A DNA stretch of 64,000 nt from Dryas octopetala (Eukaryota; Streptophyta; Magnoliopsida; Rosales; Rosaceae), in NCBI GenBank assembly GCA_963921425.1, contig OY992833.1, forward strand, positions 20,855,454 to 20,919,453, written 5' to 3'. Position 1 is the first letter of the stretch, and every line of letters begins with the position of its first letter. The position numbers were made by a program, and so were the translations under genes. The notes beneath the pieces are model-generated. The model was not told the origin of the DNA, searched no databases, and saw only the letters and a program-made list of their open reading frames with translations. Positions 37,731-51,843 of this stretch are shown one piece after another.

Positions 37731-39150
37731 TCCTCAGGAATAATCACCTTAATAATTTTAGGGAACGAAAATATAAAAAGAAAAGAAATGGAAAGAGTTT
37801 ACAATCCTTTCCGGAAACTGTTTTTTGTTTTCATTAATGGCATTTATGGATGAAATAAGGAAGACAAGTATTTAAAACAGTTTTTAATAGTTTTTAGGGC
37901 TAATTATAAACAAACCAATAAATATTTTCAATATTACAAATTAGTCAATGAATTTTTTCAAAATACCATAATAGTACTATTGACCACAATGAAACTAAGA
38001 GAAATTATGTGAATTAACAACCGGAAAAAAACAAAAAAGAATTTATAAATCTTGTCACTGTGCTACATATGTCTAATTTTAAAAATTAGATATAAATCAA
38101 TAACAACCAAATACTTTTTTTAAATAGTAACTTTTACATATTTACCCTTTTTAAATTGGTAATTGTCACTCAGTAACCGTTTTTTAATCGGTAACTGTCA
38201 CACAATTACATATTTATGTTTTTTAATTGATAATTGTCACACAATTACTATTTTTTAATTAATAACTATCACACAATTACCATTTTTTAATTAAAAACTA
38301 TCACACAGTTACCGTTTTTAGACTAAATGACTGTGTGAATTTGAGTCAAAATATTTTTGAAGGGCATGATAATAATTTAACACTAGGAATAGTATAGGGC
38401 CACCCAATTTGGGCCGGACCCATTGACTATTATGTAATTTGCAAATATTTACATGTGATCATTATGAAAACCCAAATTGTATTTTGACCATTTTGAAATT
38501 TATAAATATTTTCTTGATTTATTTGTAATTTGCTATTTTTAATAAAATAGCAAACGCACCAAATTGCACCATTAAGTTTTTCAAATGACAACTGCCTGAA
38601 TACTCCAAGAAGTTCTAAGCTTCAGCAAGGGGGAGGATAAGAGTGACTTAAGAATACACAGGGTAGCATTAAACAGTAATTTGAAAATGGTTCCATCATT
38701 GTTGATCATGCTTGATTCAATTTCAGAAACATATCAAAACAGATATCTTAAGTTGAATAAGACACAAAGGGTAAATTATTTGTGTAATGAACATAAAACA
38801 TTATTGACCAAAAAAAAGAACATAAAACATCTTTGCCTTTAAAAGATACAGTTCTCTTAGCACCAAGAAAACAAAAAGATACAGTTCTCCCTAACACCCT
38901 AACACTAAGCAAATTAATGACACAAAATGCTATCGTCAACAAACCAGGCAGCTCAAGTGGCATAAATCTATGGTGGTTTCGAAGCAGGGTCCCAGGGAGG
39001 TCAATACAGGAAAATTGAATTATCTCTGGATTACCCTCCCGTTTCTTTCCACCGAAAACCAAATTGTAGAACTGACAGCAATGCAGTTTGATAGATGACA
39101 CAATCAAGAAGGATCAAGAAAATGCTTGCAATCTAAATGAAATCCAGTTT
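37731..39150. other. Intergenic DNA and pyruvate kinase 3' flank
   Basis: No separate gene is seen. A minisatellite occupies 38147-38317. The last few hundred bases probably include the pyruvate kinase 3'UTR. An ORF at 38748-39107 lies in that flank and shows no conserved domain. Confidence 0.5.
38147..38317. repeat. Minisatellite, about five 32-bp units
   Basis: Diverged units of the form TTTTTTAATTGATAATTGTC followed by ACACAATTAC recur from 38147 to 38317. Some units differ at several positions and one carries an insertion. Confidence 0.8.
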
Positions 39151-42100
39151 TCAAGGAACATTCATAACCTGGATGGACTGCAATACGTCCGAGACAGCAA
39201 TGACAAGGTCACCTGATTTGATCAAATTCCTGGCCTTGAGCAGCGAGAAGGTTTTATTAAGATTGCTTTCCATATCATCAGAGAAACTCACACGAAATGG
39301 TATCAGACCCCACTGTAGGTTGAGACGCCTCCGCACAGATGTTGTGTTAGTAAAAGCAAAGATTGGGCAGTCAGGCCGGCAGCGAGAAAGGAGAGATGCC
39401 ATGTGGCCTGTCTTTGTGTAGACGAAAAGAGCATCTACTTCTAAATTATTAGCTGCAAAATCACAATTCACATCAAGATATGGTTCACAACTTCGCATGC
39501 AACAAAAACAATGACGAGATTTATTTATTTATTTTTTTTTTTTTTTGGAGGGAGGGCTAAGATATGGGTGAGGCAATTAGAGAAAAATGATAAGAAACCC
39601 TTAATTGGGGGGAAAAAAGGGCACACATCAACATTATACGGAAATTTATTCAGTAAAGTAAACCCTAAATTGTGGATGCAATATCCAGATTAGCATACTA
39701 AAAGAGGTCCTCTATTCCAATCCCATAGTAACCAATTCTTCAAGAGTCTTTCTGAAGGAAAGAAAACATAAGTATATAGACTTTAGAACAAAACAAGTAA
39801 CGCCATTCCTGAACACATGCAATATTGGACTCATAATCTCATCCAAAGAGCCAGTATGCACCACAAAATAAGTTACTACAAGAGGAAAGGATATTAAATG
39901 AAGACGTGCAAGAAGGAGGAAAACATTTTGGAAATATATAATCAAGATGTAATAATCTGGCAATCAACTGATAAACTATATTCAAATGATTTTAGGTGAT
40001 CATCTCAACATTTCTGTTAGTTACTTAGACCAACAGATTTATATGACACTCATTGGAAATCCTGGTGAGAAATCCATCCAAGCAGAATACAGGAACTTCT
40101 TATATCAAGACTCTCAGTGCAGATCTGCTGTATTTACTTTATAGTGATATATGCAACCCAGGGAGTTCCATACCATAGAACAATTAAATACGTAATGCAT
40201 GGATATGTGCTGACTACTGAGCTTAGCTCATTTAGAAACATATTTACTGAAACTATTAACATATATCAATCAAAGAATGCTTACCCATCTTGGCAGCAGA
40301 AATGCAAATCTCCTCTGATATACTGTCTGAAAATGAAGATCCAACAGCTGGGAGTTCCATAGCTTCATGATGTTTCTCTTCTCTCCACCACCTCTCTATC
40401 CTCAGACTAACACTTCTGAGAACAGCCAATGACTTCTCTGGGAACTGGCCCATAGCCGACTCACCAGAAAGCATCAAAGCATCAGCTCGCTGCCTCACTG
40501 CTTCAGAAACATCAGCCACCTCGGCTCTAGTGGGTGTAGGATATTCAATCATAGATTCGAGTAGTTGAGAAGCAACAATAACTGGCTTATTTAGCTGCCG
40601 ACAAACTTGAACAATCTTTTGCTGGGCTGATGGGACCTGTTCCAATGGTATCTGGGCACCGAGATCTCCTCTTGCTACCATTGCTCCATCTGATGCTAGA
40701 ATGATCTCTTCCAAGTTCTTTAGAGAGTCAATACTCTCTATCTTTGCAATGACAGAAATATCGCTGCATCAACATGATAAAAATCTAATCAGCTTAAATG
40801 AGCAACACATGTTGACCATCTTGGGTATAAAGACAGCAATTAAAATAAAACAAAAATAAACAAAAGGAATGATATTAATCTCAGAAGCTCTAATTCAAGT
40901 GGCAGTTAGTTATATTAACTTAAATAATTGAATTAAACTGAATTTCACAACCAACACATTCAGAGAAATTTCACCAACCACAAGCCCTACAGATACATGA
41001 TCAAATGCACATAGTAGGTGAAAACATATCAAAATCTCTTAACAATAAGAGAACCAGCAAGGAGCAGTCCATAGTATTAAGTCAAACAGGGTTTAAATAC
41101 TTACCTATCCCGAGATCGTGCAGCAATATAGCTTTTGAGATGATTAATCACTTCGGCAGATTTGACAAAAGATACAGCAATAAAATCAACACCCTCCGCA
41201 ATCCCAAAATCAATGTCCAACCAATCCTGAATACATTGAAAGCTTGAGTATGAGACCAAAAGACAAGTCTTGACACTTGCAAAATACTTCCACAGAAAAA
41301 ACAAGTAAATGAACATGCGGTCATGATTTTAGCAATCCCAATGCATGTCATCGCTGACATGCATTCAAATTCAGCACAAATGTAAATCTAAGAGAAGGAA
41401 AAGAATGAACAACCTTAGAAGAAATCGTGGGAAGCATGGCATTGCGTTCTCGGACTAGACTCCCATCCCTCCAGAAAGTCAAATTAGCCCGAGGCAGCAA
41501 CAACCCGGGATCGGTACATCGGCACTTAACATCTGGACCAATCTTCTCAATCACCTCAAACCTCACCATCCCACCATCCACAAGCAGTTCATCCCCCACT
41601 TTCACATCTACATCATATTACATTCAATTCCATCATTTCAATGACAAAATTAAAAAAGACTGCGAAAAAATATTGGTAATTTAGTTAAATACCTTCAGCA
41701 AAACCATCATAATTGACATTGATGGTGCACTCTGGGAGAGTAGAACCGAAAGCTCTGACACTAAAAGTCCATATCTCACCATCCTACACATACCAAATTA
41801 AGCTAAGCAGTAATCAATAAGCCGCATGAAAACATATACACATGCACACAAAGTGTTTGATTCAGTGACTGAGAGAGAATTGAATTGAATTGAATTTGGC
41901 GACGGACTGACTGCTGACCTCGGCTTTGACCGAAGAAGCGCCGCCGAGATCCCCCATGTGAATCTCGCTGCCTTCGGTGTCCATCATGATGGCGACGGCG
42001 TAGCCCTTGTCCTCGTTGAGCCTGCGGACGCGGTCGATGACGGCGCGGTGCCAGTCGCGCGTGCCGTGGCACATGTTGATGCGCGCGACGTTCATGCCGC

Positions 42101-42503
42101 CGACGGCGAGGGACTCGAGCTGGTCGAAGCCGCAGGTGGCGGGGCCGATGGTGCAGACGAGCTTGGTGCGGCGCGTGCTCCGGAAGCCGTTCTCTCTGAG
42201 CTCGGTCTCGGTGACGGCATCGACCTCGATGGAGGAGCTGGCGTAGTCCTGCGGAGCAGGGGATAGTACCCCCGAGGAGGAGGTGCCATTGTCGGAGACG
42301 AGAACGGAAGGTTCGCGATCTGAGTTGGAAGAGGAGGCTTTGATTGAGAGCGTTGGAAACGACGTCGTTCCGGTGGTGACCGGGAACCGGCGGTTGTAGG
42401 TGGTGAGGAAAGAGGACTTGAAGGAGGAGGAGGAGGAGGAGGAGGAATGGTGTTTGGGGATGGTTAAGTTGGATGGGGTCAAGAGCTGCACAGACTGAGA
42501 CAT
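39151..42503 (-). CDS. PKP-ALPHA: Plastid pyruvate kinase, alpha subunit
   Basis: Six exons with GT-AG junctions and consistent phase: 42503-41919, 41783-41693, 41607-41414, 41226-41105, 40763-40285 and 39452-39151, encoding 590 aa. It converts phosphoenolpyruvate and ADP to pyruvate and ATP in plastids; in Arabidopsis the enzyme feeds seed fatty-acid synthesis. Residues 1-60 are Ser/Thr-rich, as in a transit peptide. Core motifs are [11 protein letters not shown] (113-123), [12 protein letters not shown] (136-147), VIAKIESID with Lys338 at the active-site signature, [36 protein letters not shown] and the C-terminal IQVMNVP. The usual DTKGPEIR appears as DTEGSEIH (175-182), which marks the alpha rather than the beta subunit. 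The ATG at 42503 starts MSQS, as in Arabidopsis PKP-alpha. The partner beta subunit is not in the window. Confidence 0.97.
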
Positions 42504-42630
42504 GGTGACCGGGAATGTACGCTCACGGACAGAGCGCTTTGGGGCTTTAGAAGGAGTGAGGGGCGGAGTTACCCAAGACAACAGCTTTCAGCTTTGGAGG
42601 TGTCTCCCAACTCCAAAAACGGCTGGAAGA

Positions 42631-42638
42631 TATATAAG
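42631..42638 (-). promoter_or_regulatory. TATA-like box of the pyruvate kinase gene
   Basis: CTTATATA on the minus strand, about 130 bp before the ATG. It predicts a leader of about 100 nt without an upstream ATG in the main frame. Confidence 0.5.
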
Positions 42639-42639
42639 A

Positions 42640-43952
42640 TCCGCTACAGTTTCTAGTGTGAAGTCTTTCGGTGACGTGGCGGAGGCTCATTTGGACACGT
42701 GGATGGACTGGATGCGTTTTCTACTTGCTTTCCACCGCCTATATATGTTTCTGCCGGGAAATTGATAGTGATTCGCATCGTAGGAGATGTGTTTGTTTTT
42801 GACGTCTCTAATGGAAGATTAGATTGACAAGTATTTGGATTTAGATTTCTTATTAATTTCATTATTATTTTATTTAAAGCCAAATAATCATCAGAACAGA
42901 GTAACAGACCTACCTAATCTAAGGGGACTTCTGTGAATCATTTTCTTAATAGAGATCATTCATAAGATGGTTAATTTATTTTTTATATGAAAATTGAATA
43001 ATCGCATTTAAAGCTTTTTTTACATATTTTAAAAATAAATACCAATAATTGAAAATTGCTTGGTCATAAAATAACCAATTATTGTTAAAAACACTCCCTA
43101 TCTAAAAATTGTTGACCAAAAGGTCGTAAGCCTAAGTGTCTATAGGCTCCATTAAGGCTCGCAACATCCTAACTTCCTAAGATATTGTTGGGGATATGCC
43201 CCTAGTTGAAAGCCTTACCCACACTCTCAAGATCCACAAGCCACAAGCTACAGGGTAAGGCTTTCAACTCTGGGCATATCTCCTACACTCTAAAAGTAAC
43301 TACAATGATGGCCCACTCTCACCAACTTGGAACATGGGATCAAACACATATTCAATAGCTTCCTAACCATTAACTGCCAACTCTTCCTAACCAATGTTCA
43401 TTTTACAAGTTCCACACTCCATCTTTCAAAGGGGAATTTCTCACTCATTTGATTATCGAAGACTCTTTAGCATATACTTACTTTCTCACATATTTGTAAC
43501 ATTTTTATCATTTATAAGTCCTAGTATGTTGGCCAAAATAAATTTAGTATAGTACTTATATTTTTTGTGATGATATCATTTTTCTTTCTTAAGAACACTA
43601 ACTGGTAAAATCAATGACAACAAACAACTGTTAGGAGTACACGTCTTTCGGTCTTGAGATTGCAACGATATTATCCTTAACTTAATTATTTAAGTTCAAC
43701 ATAGGTGATAACAAGTCCGATAAACTCACTCATACAACTTGGACAATCATTTATCTAATGTGACCGGATTTGATCCATAATTCTTAACACCACCTAGCCA
43801 GACACCAATCTAGGCCAAAAAGAAAGTCCTTTTAAGGTTTAGTATAGCCTTAAGTCATAATGTCAGCCTCAAGTTCAATTTATCATGTAGAAAACTCTAT
43901 GATACAACCACTGCCTTAATCATAAGGTAAGTATAAAGTACAATTCATCTTG
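42640..43952. other. Pyruvate kinase upstream and intergenic DNA
   Basis: No coding gene is seen. It contains a diverged palindrome near 42950-43095 and a striking hairpin at 43190-43283, listed separately. Confidence 0.5.
43190..43283. repeat. 31-bp stem hairpin, possible small-RNA precursor
   Basis: The left arm 43190-43220 (core TAGTTGAAAGCCTTACCC) and right arm 43253-43283 (core GGGTAAGGCTTTCAACTC) pair at 28 of 31 positions, around a 32-nt loop. Mismatches are one single and one adjacent pair. The size resembles a young miRNA or siRNA hairpin, but the arms match no miRNA I recognise. Confidence 0.7.
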
Positions 43953-43961
43953 TATTAAAAA

Positions 43962-44971
43962 GAAAAATTTTAATCAACAATCCCTTTTAATACTCCATGA
44001 ACTATTTTGACCCCTAGTCTCAAATTTTTTTTGTATAACCCTTTTGTTTGTAAAATATCCATAATACCCTCCATATAAAACCCTTTTTTTTACTGTAGTT
44101 TTTTTTTTTTGTAATTTCCTTTCTCTTCCCCAGCCAACAACTGCCTCTTCCTTCCTCCCTAGCCAACCACTATCTCATCGTCGCCACACCACTCGTCGTC
44201 CCAGCCATCGGTGCCTCCATCCCCCGCCACTATAGTAAACCCAGCAGATGCAGCAGCAAACCCAGTAGATGCAGCAAACCCAGCAAATGCAGCAAACTCA
44301 GCAAAATCCAATGGAAAAAAAAAAAAAAAAACCCACGTCTCCTAGCAATACCCTCTAAATGAGTTTTTCTCTAAAAAACTCAGATCTTGTTGATTTGTGG
44401 TCACTACATGGTTATAACATATTCTACCATGTGGCGACCACAAATTCAACCAGATCTTGCTATAGCACATTCCACCAGATTTGAGTTTTCAAATTTTTTT
44501 TTTTTTTTTTTTTTCAGATTTGGGTTGGGAGAGAAGATGATGGGTAGCTGACCAGTGCCCACCACCATCATCCACCGACATCTCATCTTTGTCTCTTTTT
44601 CTCTGTCTCTCCCCTTCCCTCTCAGCCCATTTAAAGAAAAACCCAAATCTGGGTTTTCGAATTTTTTTTCTTTTCCAGATTTGGTTTGAGAGAGAATGGA
44701 AGAGAGATAGAGAGAGGAAATGATGGGCGTTGGTCGGTGATGAAGGTCGCTCTCTATGATTGTTGCAGGAAGAAGATAGAGGAAGGTTTGGCTGCTACAG
44801 TAACTCGATTAGCCACATGGTCGCCACAGAGACTGTCTAGTCACCACATGTTATTTGTATAAGGGTATTTTGGTCTGACAAAATGCAAAAAGGTCATAAA
44901 ATTAAAATTTGCGGCTAGGGGGTTAAAATTGTTCATGGGGAATTAAAAGGAGTTATTAATTAAAATTTATC
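43962..44971. mobile_element. Mutator-like element between pyruvate kinase and ARL genes
   Basis: A perfect 9-bp duplication, TATTAAAAA, lies at 43953-43961... the left copy ends at 43961 and the right is 44972-44980. The inverted ends run from GAAAAATTTTAATCAACAA to AATTAAAATTTATC, followed inward by CCATGAACTATTTTGACCCC / GGGGTTAAAATTGTTCATGG. The interior holds CCAACCAC-rich and GAGAGA tracts and polyA/T runs, with no transposase. It ends about 600 bp before the ARL start codon. Confidence 0.85.
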
Positions 44972-45243
44972 TATTAAAAAACATAATTAAAGAAAAAAGG
45001 ATAAATAAATCAGCAGGTACACGTCATCAGCTAAGAGTCATATGGCCCGGGCCAAAATGGCTCTCAGTGGCCTACTGGCCTCCAACACCTCTTCAACGAA
45101 TTACAACTCAATACAATACGCTTTCTTTCTTTATTACCATCACACAAACACAAGCATCCCATCATTCATGAGATTGCAGCAAAGCAACCTCTGAATTCTA
45201 ATTTCTGAAACCCCAAACTTGTCTTCTAAATCCAAATTAAATT

Positions 45244-45251
45244 TAGGGTTT
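45244..45251 (+). promoter_or_regulatory. Telo-box in the ARL leader region
   Basis: TAGGGTTT, a telo-box, sits in the predicted 5' leader exon. Such motifs are common near the starts of housekeeping genes in plants. Confidence 0.4.
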
Positions 45252-45582
45252 CTCTGGCCCCAATCCCTTGCATCCCCAACCATCCGAAGATCAACTTCAC
45301 CCTTCCGCTGATATCCGAATCCAGGTTCGATCATTTTCCCTTCCCACTTTGTAATTCTTGAAAAAAATTTGTTCATGGATCTGCTAATTTAGGATCGAAT
45401 CCACGTGAATTAATTAATTCTTGACTACTGATTGCTCGATCTTGATTCAATTATTTACAACTCATATGTATGTATGTTTTTAATTTTTGGCTGCTATTTG
45501 ATTTCAAATTTACTGGGTAAGATTTGTTTTTTATGAATTTTGGGTCTTTTAGGTAAAGTTTTGATTTTTGGGTTGAAGATAG

Positions 45583-47421
<1,839 letters not shown>

Positions 47422-47502
47422 AGAGGGTCAGAGAAGAGATTTTATATATATTTGGGTTTCAAGTCTGAGTGATGTAAAAGCCTCAGATGTGTATCATCAA
47501 AC

Positions 47503-47860
47503 TCCTTGCAAGCTAGAAAAAAAAAAAAACGCCAAAAAAGGTTCTTGCAAGCTATTTCTGAGCAAATTTGTAGATTGTTTCCAATTTCAAATGCTTCAAA
47601 TATTTACATTCTGAATGGAAGAACTTCATTAAACAATATGATATGCCTTGAAAATTGTTGCTCTGCCAGTGCAATTAAATTCCTTGCAAGCTAGAAAAAA
47701 AGAACCCTAAAAATGATGTCTTTTTCTGAGCAAATGTGTAAATAGTTTCTAATTTCAAATGCTTCAAATATTTACATTCTGAATGGTTAAAAATTTCATT
47801 ATACAATATGATAGGCCTGGAAAATTGTTATACTCTGCCAGTACACTGAACCATTTTAAT
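47503..47860. repeat. Tandem duplication in the ARL 3' region
   Basis: Two units of about 170-178 bp. TCCTTGCAAGCTAGAAAAA occurs at 47503 and 47681. The 20-mer AATTTCAAATGCTTCAAATA occurs at 47583 and 47751. It lies in or just past the ARL 3'UTR. Confidence 0.85.
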
Positions 47861-47965
47861 TGAAAAATTGTTACACTCTGCACAATGATGCCTTTGATTA
47901 AAGGCTCGCCAATGAAAGTAGTCATAAAATTGTCATCTGCACAATGAAGCATTTAGGGATACATT

Positions 47966-48185
47966 TGCCAATAACAAAAATAATCTAAATCTGTGAAATG
48001 TCTGAATTGAAGCCTCTGTGAATAAAATGATAATGAAAACCAGGAACTAGCTATGATCATCACAGTATCCAGCATCTCCAATAACAGTAATAATCCATAT
48101 TTGTGAAACGTCTGAATTGAAGCCTCTGTGAACAAATGATAATGGAAGCCAGGTACTGGCAATGATTATCAAAGTATCCAACATC
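47966..48185. repeat. 109-bp tandem duplication at the 3' end of the G-gamma gene
   Basis: Two units in which TCTGAATTGAAGCCTCTGTG and AGTATCCA-CATCT recur 109 bp apart (48064 and 48173). The upper unit includes the last codons and stop of the G-gamma gene on the minus strand. The lower unit is a diverged copy in its 3'UTR. Confidence 0.85.
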
Positions 48186-51100
48186 TGCAACCTTTTGAGT
48201 CTTGGGGGCCTTCAAACCATCTATCCCACAATGGATTAAGGGGGCCATGGGTTCTGTCAGTTCAAAGTAAATAACATCATCAGAGAAGGATGGCAAATTT
48301 AAGAAACAGTGCAGAGATTTAGAATAGAGGTGTTACATTGGGAGTAGTGGATCGGGCCTTGTTTCTACACTACTCAGTATTCTGGAGTAAAAAAACAAAA
48401 TTCAGTTAACAAATTGATTGTAGTCAAAACTAGGTGTCTGGATAAAAATCAAATAGACAAATACTCAAGTATCTTCCTTACTCCTTGCATGCAGTTGAGG
48501 CCTTCTCTATCTTTTCAAGTTGTTCCAGTTCTTCCTGCGCAGACGAATAAAATGAATAAAATCCATTCAGTAGTCTTAAATTTCCATTATAAAGCAATAA
48601 CCATTATGGAGCTCCAAAATTTCCTAATTGTATATACAACTAGGAATGCCTTTGTTTATCAATGGATTCTCTCCCTCTTTCAAAGGTGACAGTCCCATGT
48701 TCAACCTGCTATGGATGAGGGTTTGCTGCTTATGAGTTTGGCACAAAGAGAGCTAGAAGAAAGCTAATGGATAGCATCAGGAATTATAAGTTAGCAAACA
48801 CTGGAAGCACAAACATACTTGGGGCATGATTTAAAAAACTCAAAATCATAAGAAGACAGAAAAGTTGACCCAAGGACACTGTTGAGGACTAAGAAAATTT
48901 TGTTAAAAAAAAAAGATCCACTGAAAGTAATTATCTGGAAATGAAAACAAAATCTCGGAAACAAACAATGAAAACTAACTCTTCCTTTTCTTTTTCCTGG
49001 CACTGACCCAAATGCTGTGCCGGTATTTGAAACCAACCTGCACTGTGTTCTAGAAATCTTTTTACACATAAAAATAGAAAGTTCATATAAGTTCTGGATC
49101 ATGGGAAGCTGAAACATGCCACTAGATGCTTGATCATGTGTGTGATGGAAACATGCTGTGGGTGGTAGTATCAGATAGTTTTCTTCAGGAGAGACAAATC
49201 TTGATTATGGAAATTGCTAAGATGTATTATAGAAACATTTGAGAAGCCAATTAGTTCCAAAAGTAACAATGTTCACACACTGATGCACAAGAACACATTT
49301 CAAACTTAAAAGATAAAAGGTTATGCAAAAAAATTTAGGTTCTCTCTCCACCCTCATATAAACTAAGTTACTGACCACTCTGTGCTATAAAAGCAATGGC
49401 AAGAGTACATGACATCCAACTTTTTCATGAAAAAGGCATCATATGCCTCTCTCTCCTCAAGGACCAAGGTGCCCTACACCATTGGTGGAAAAGTGAATCA
49501 CAAACCTCAAGCATCTATAACCTTTGCTTACCAAGAAAGAGTATATGGAGTTGCCTTTTTGGATAATTTTTGAGAAAGATAAAATTGTAACTAAACTCTC
49601 TTTTTCAGAGGGGGTCGAGTGAGCAATTTTGGGTGGTAATAGAAGCACATTTCATTATGTTTGCTTCTAGCGGGGTCAACAATGAATCAACACAAAATTG
49701 CTTCGCTATGTAGGTCGAGCTAATTGATTCAATCAACAAGGTTGTGCTGAAAAAAATAATGTTATATAGTACCCAAATGCTAACAATTTTAAGTTCCAGT
49801 CCACATCATTGATCGCACCCATATATGCAGTTGCTCCTACGAGGGGGAATGGGGGGTGGTTTTAAAAGTTAAAGTTCCCAAGAGGTCAAAAAGCCCCAAC
49901 AGGAATGTACTTACTCACTCCGTCATCAGTTCCATTTTCTTTTTTCTTTCTAATTTTCAGTTATCAACAATTTGATAGGTCACACCTTTTTCACAATACA
50001 GTGTATATTTGTAATTTTGTAACCTTATTTGCACTTATCTTCAGCAATACCCCTGGTGACCTTTTCAACTTAATGGACTTTTGTCTTCAAGGAGCAACTT
50101 GAAGACAGAAAAAACAAACATGCTTTGCACAGCATTTGAAAATAAAGCAATCATCAGGAACACTATCCTCAGAGTTTGGTGCCTAAATGAATCTTGATGA
50201 AAACAAACACAGGCAAAAGGATACCCTACTGCACCTACTGGGTCTTTCTGACTTTCTTTGGAAAAAGTGTTGTTCACTCACTGATCACCTCATATATAAT
50301 TATTCGACAAACCATAACTCAAGTATTTAGTCAGCTACGGAATTCAAAATGTTCAGAATTTGATCAGTTACAAAAAATGAATAGGCATGGGAGGGTCAAC
50401 TAATAATATGATGAGCATTTGGAAATTATTTTAATATGAGTCTCAACAAACAAATTAAAGCTCATGGGGTTACCCTCGTATTGAAAGATGTCTCGAGTAG
50501 TACTAGATTACTTGGTGTTTCCAAAATTTAAAGCCACTAACCAACAATAAATGTTCTTCCATCTTCTTTACCATGATTCTATGAAAAACTATTGCGTAAA
50601 TTCAAGTCCTTTTTCCCCTTTTAAGAAAAGATAATATAGAATGAATTCCAATGCAATGCTCATTATACCCTATCAGCATTACCGCTTCACTGTTAAATTA
50701 AAAAGTACCCAAAAGTTGAACATAGCATTTTCAGAAAGGGGAAAATAAAAGTTTCAAAGTACATAATATGTGTGTGAAAATCAATGACTCACTTCTCATT
50801 AGTTAAAAAGAAGCATTTAAAACTAAATGCTGCCTACATGGCTACACATCTAAGCTGTGAAAATCATCCTGCTTTCATCAACAACAAAACTAATCAGTTG
50901 CATCACAGGAGACATTACTCACTCAAAGCAACACAATTAAACACCAAAAAGTCCTGGACCAACTACTTCCATTATTACCTATCTACTGCAAATCAAATTG
51001 CTCTTCTGCACATTGGATAATAAACTATAACAAACAAGAAGGCAATCAAATTATGTCCAAGTGCAAAGCTACATGTTAATTGGAACTAAATAAACTAAGT

Positions 51101-51843
51101 GATTAATAATTCCAAAAATTCTAAAGGTTTGAAAAGATATGGTTACAAGGGCAAAGCAAAGCACCCAAATTCAATTCCTAAAAACCATTCCCATAGGACA
51201 CTGACATTTAATAAAACAACAACCCTCATAAATTTTGGCTAACAGTGAATAAGATGGGCACATGGTCAAGATAAGCAAAGCTGAGAATACACTCAAAAGG
51301 GTCAACATAGAACTTCCCAAACTCTCACATTGTATATAAAATAAGGAAACCAAACCCAATGATATATAAAACAATCACAATCTGGTATAACCAAACCCGA
51401 CCATTTCAACACAGTTAACAATTCTAATAAATTTATTTTTTGAATCCACTTCCTATTGTGCATTCCATCACTCACACTTTGAACCTTCAAACTCAAAACA
51501 AACAGAAAATTCGATGACCATACAAAGCCAACCAGCTAATTGAATTCAAAATTTTAAACCCAGTATTTAGATTATCTCATTGACAACATGCATCCAATCA
51601 GATATGAAATGTAACAATCATAACAATCAAAATTCAGCTTTTTATGCATAAACACATCAACGGACTCAATTCCCAACATCAAAACAAAGAAAAAGAATCA
51701 CTGACCTCTAAGAATCTAGATTCTTGCTCGAGCCGTTTGAGCTCGGCCTGTATCCGATGCTTCCCTCTGGTATCAGCGGCTGAAAAAGACTGTAGCCTCT
51801 GGGTTGTGGGGCTCACGGATTCAGACCCACCATCCGATTGCAT
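48169..51843 (-). CDS. AGG2: Heterotrimeric G-protein gamma subunit, AGG2 type
   Basis: Four exons, 51843-51706, 48534-48482, 48381-48337 and 48253-48169, with GT-AG junctions and a closed frame, encode 106 aa. Intron 1 is 3.17 kb. The protein pairs with G-beta at the plasma membrane. A coiled-coil helix covers about residues 28-62 (RGKHRIQAELKRLEQE, EEELEQLEKIEKA). Next come RPDPLLP (72-78) and GPLNPLWDRWFEGP (82-95). The C-terminus CRCWIL has a CaaX box (Cys103, Leu ending, so geranylgeranylation is likely), and Cys101 could be acylated. Arabidopsis AGG2 is 100 aa and shares the KHRIQAELKRLEQE stretch. A CT-rich tract lies upstream near 52205-52260. This gene is tail-to-tail with the ARL gene. 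Confidence 0.95.

Noticed and set aside
41958-42289. Antisense ORFs over pyruvate kinase exon 1
   Set aside because: They are shadows of a GC-biased coding exon.
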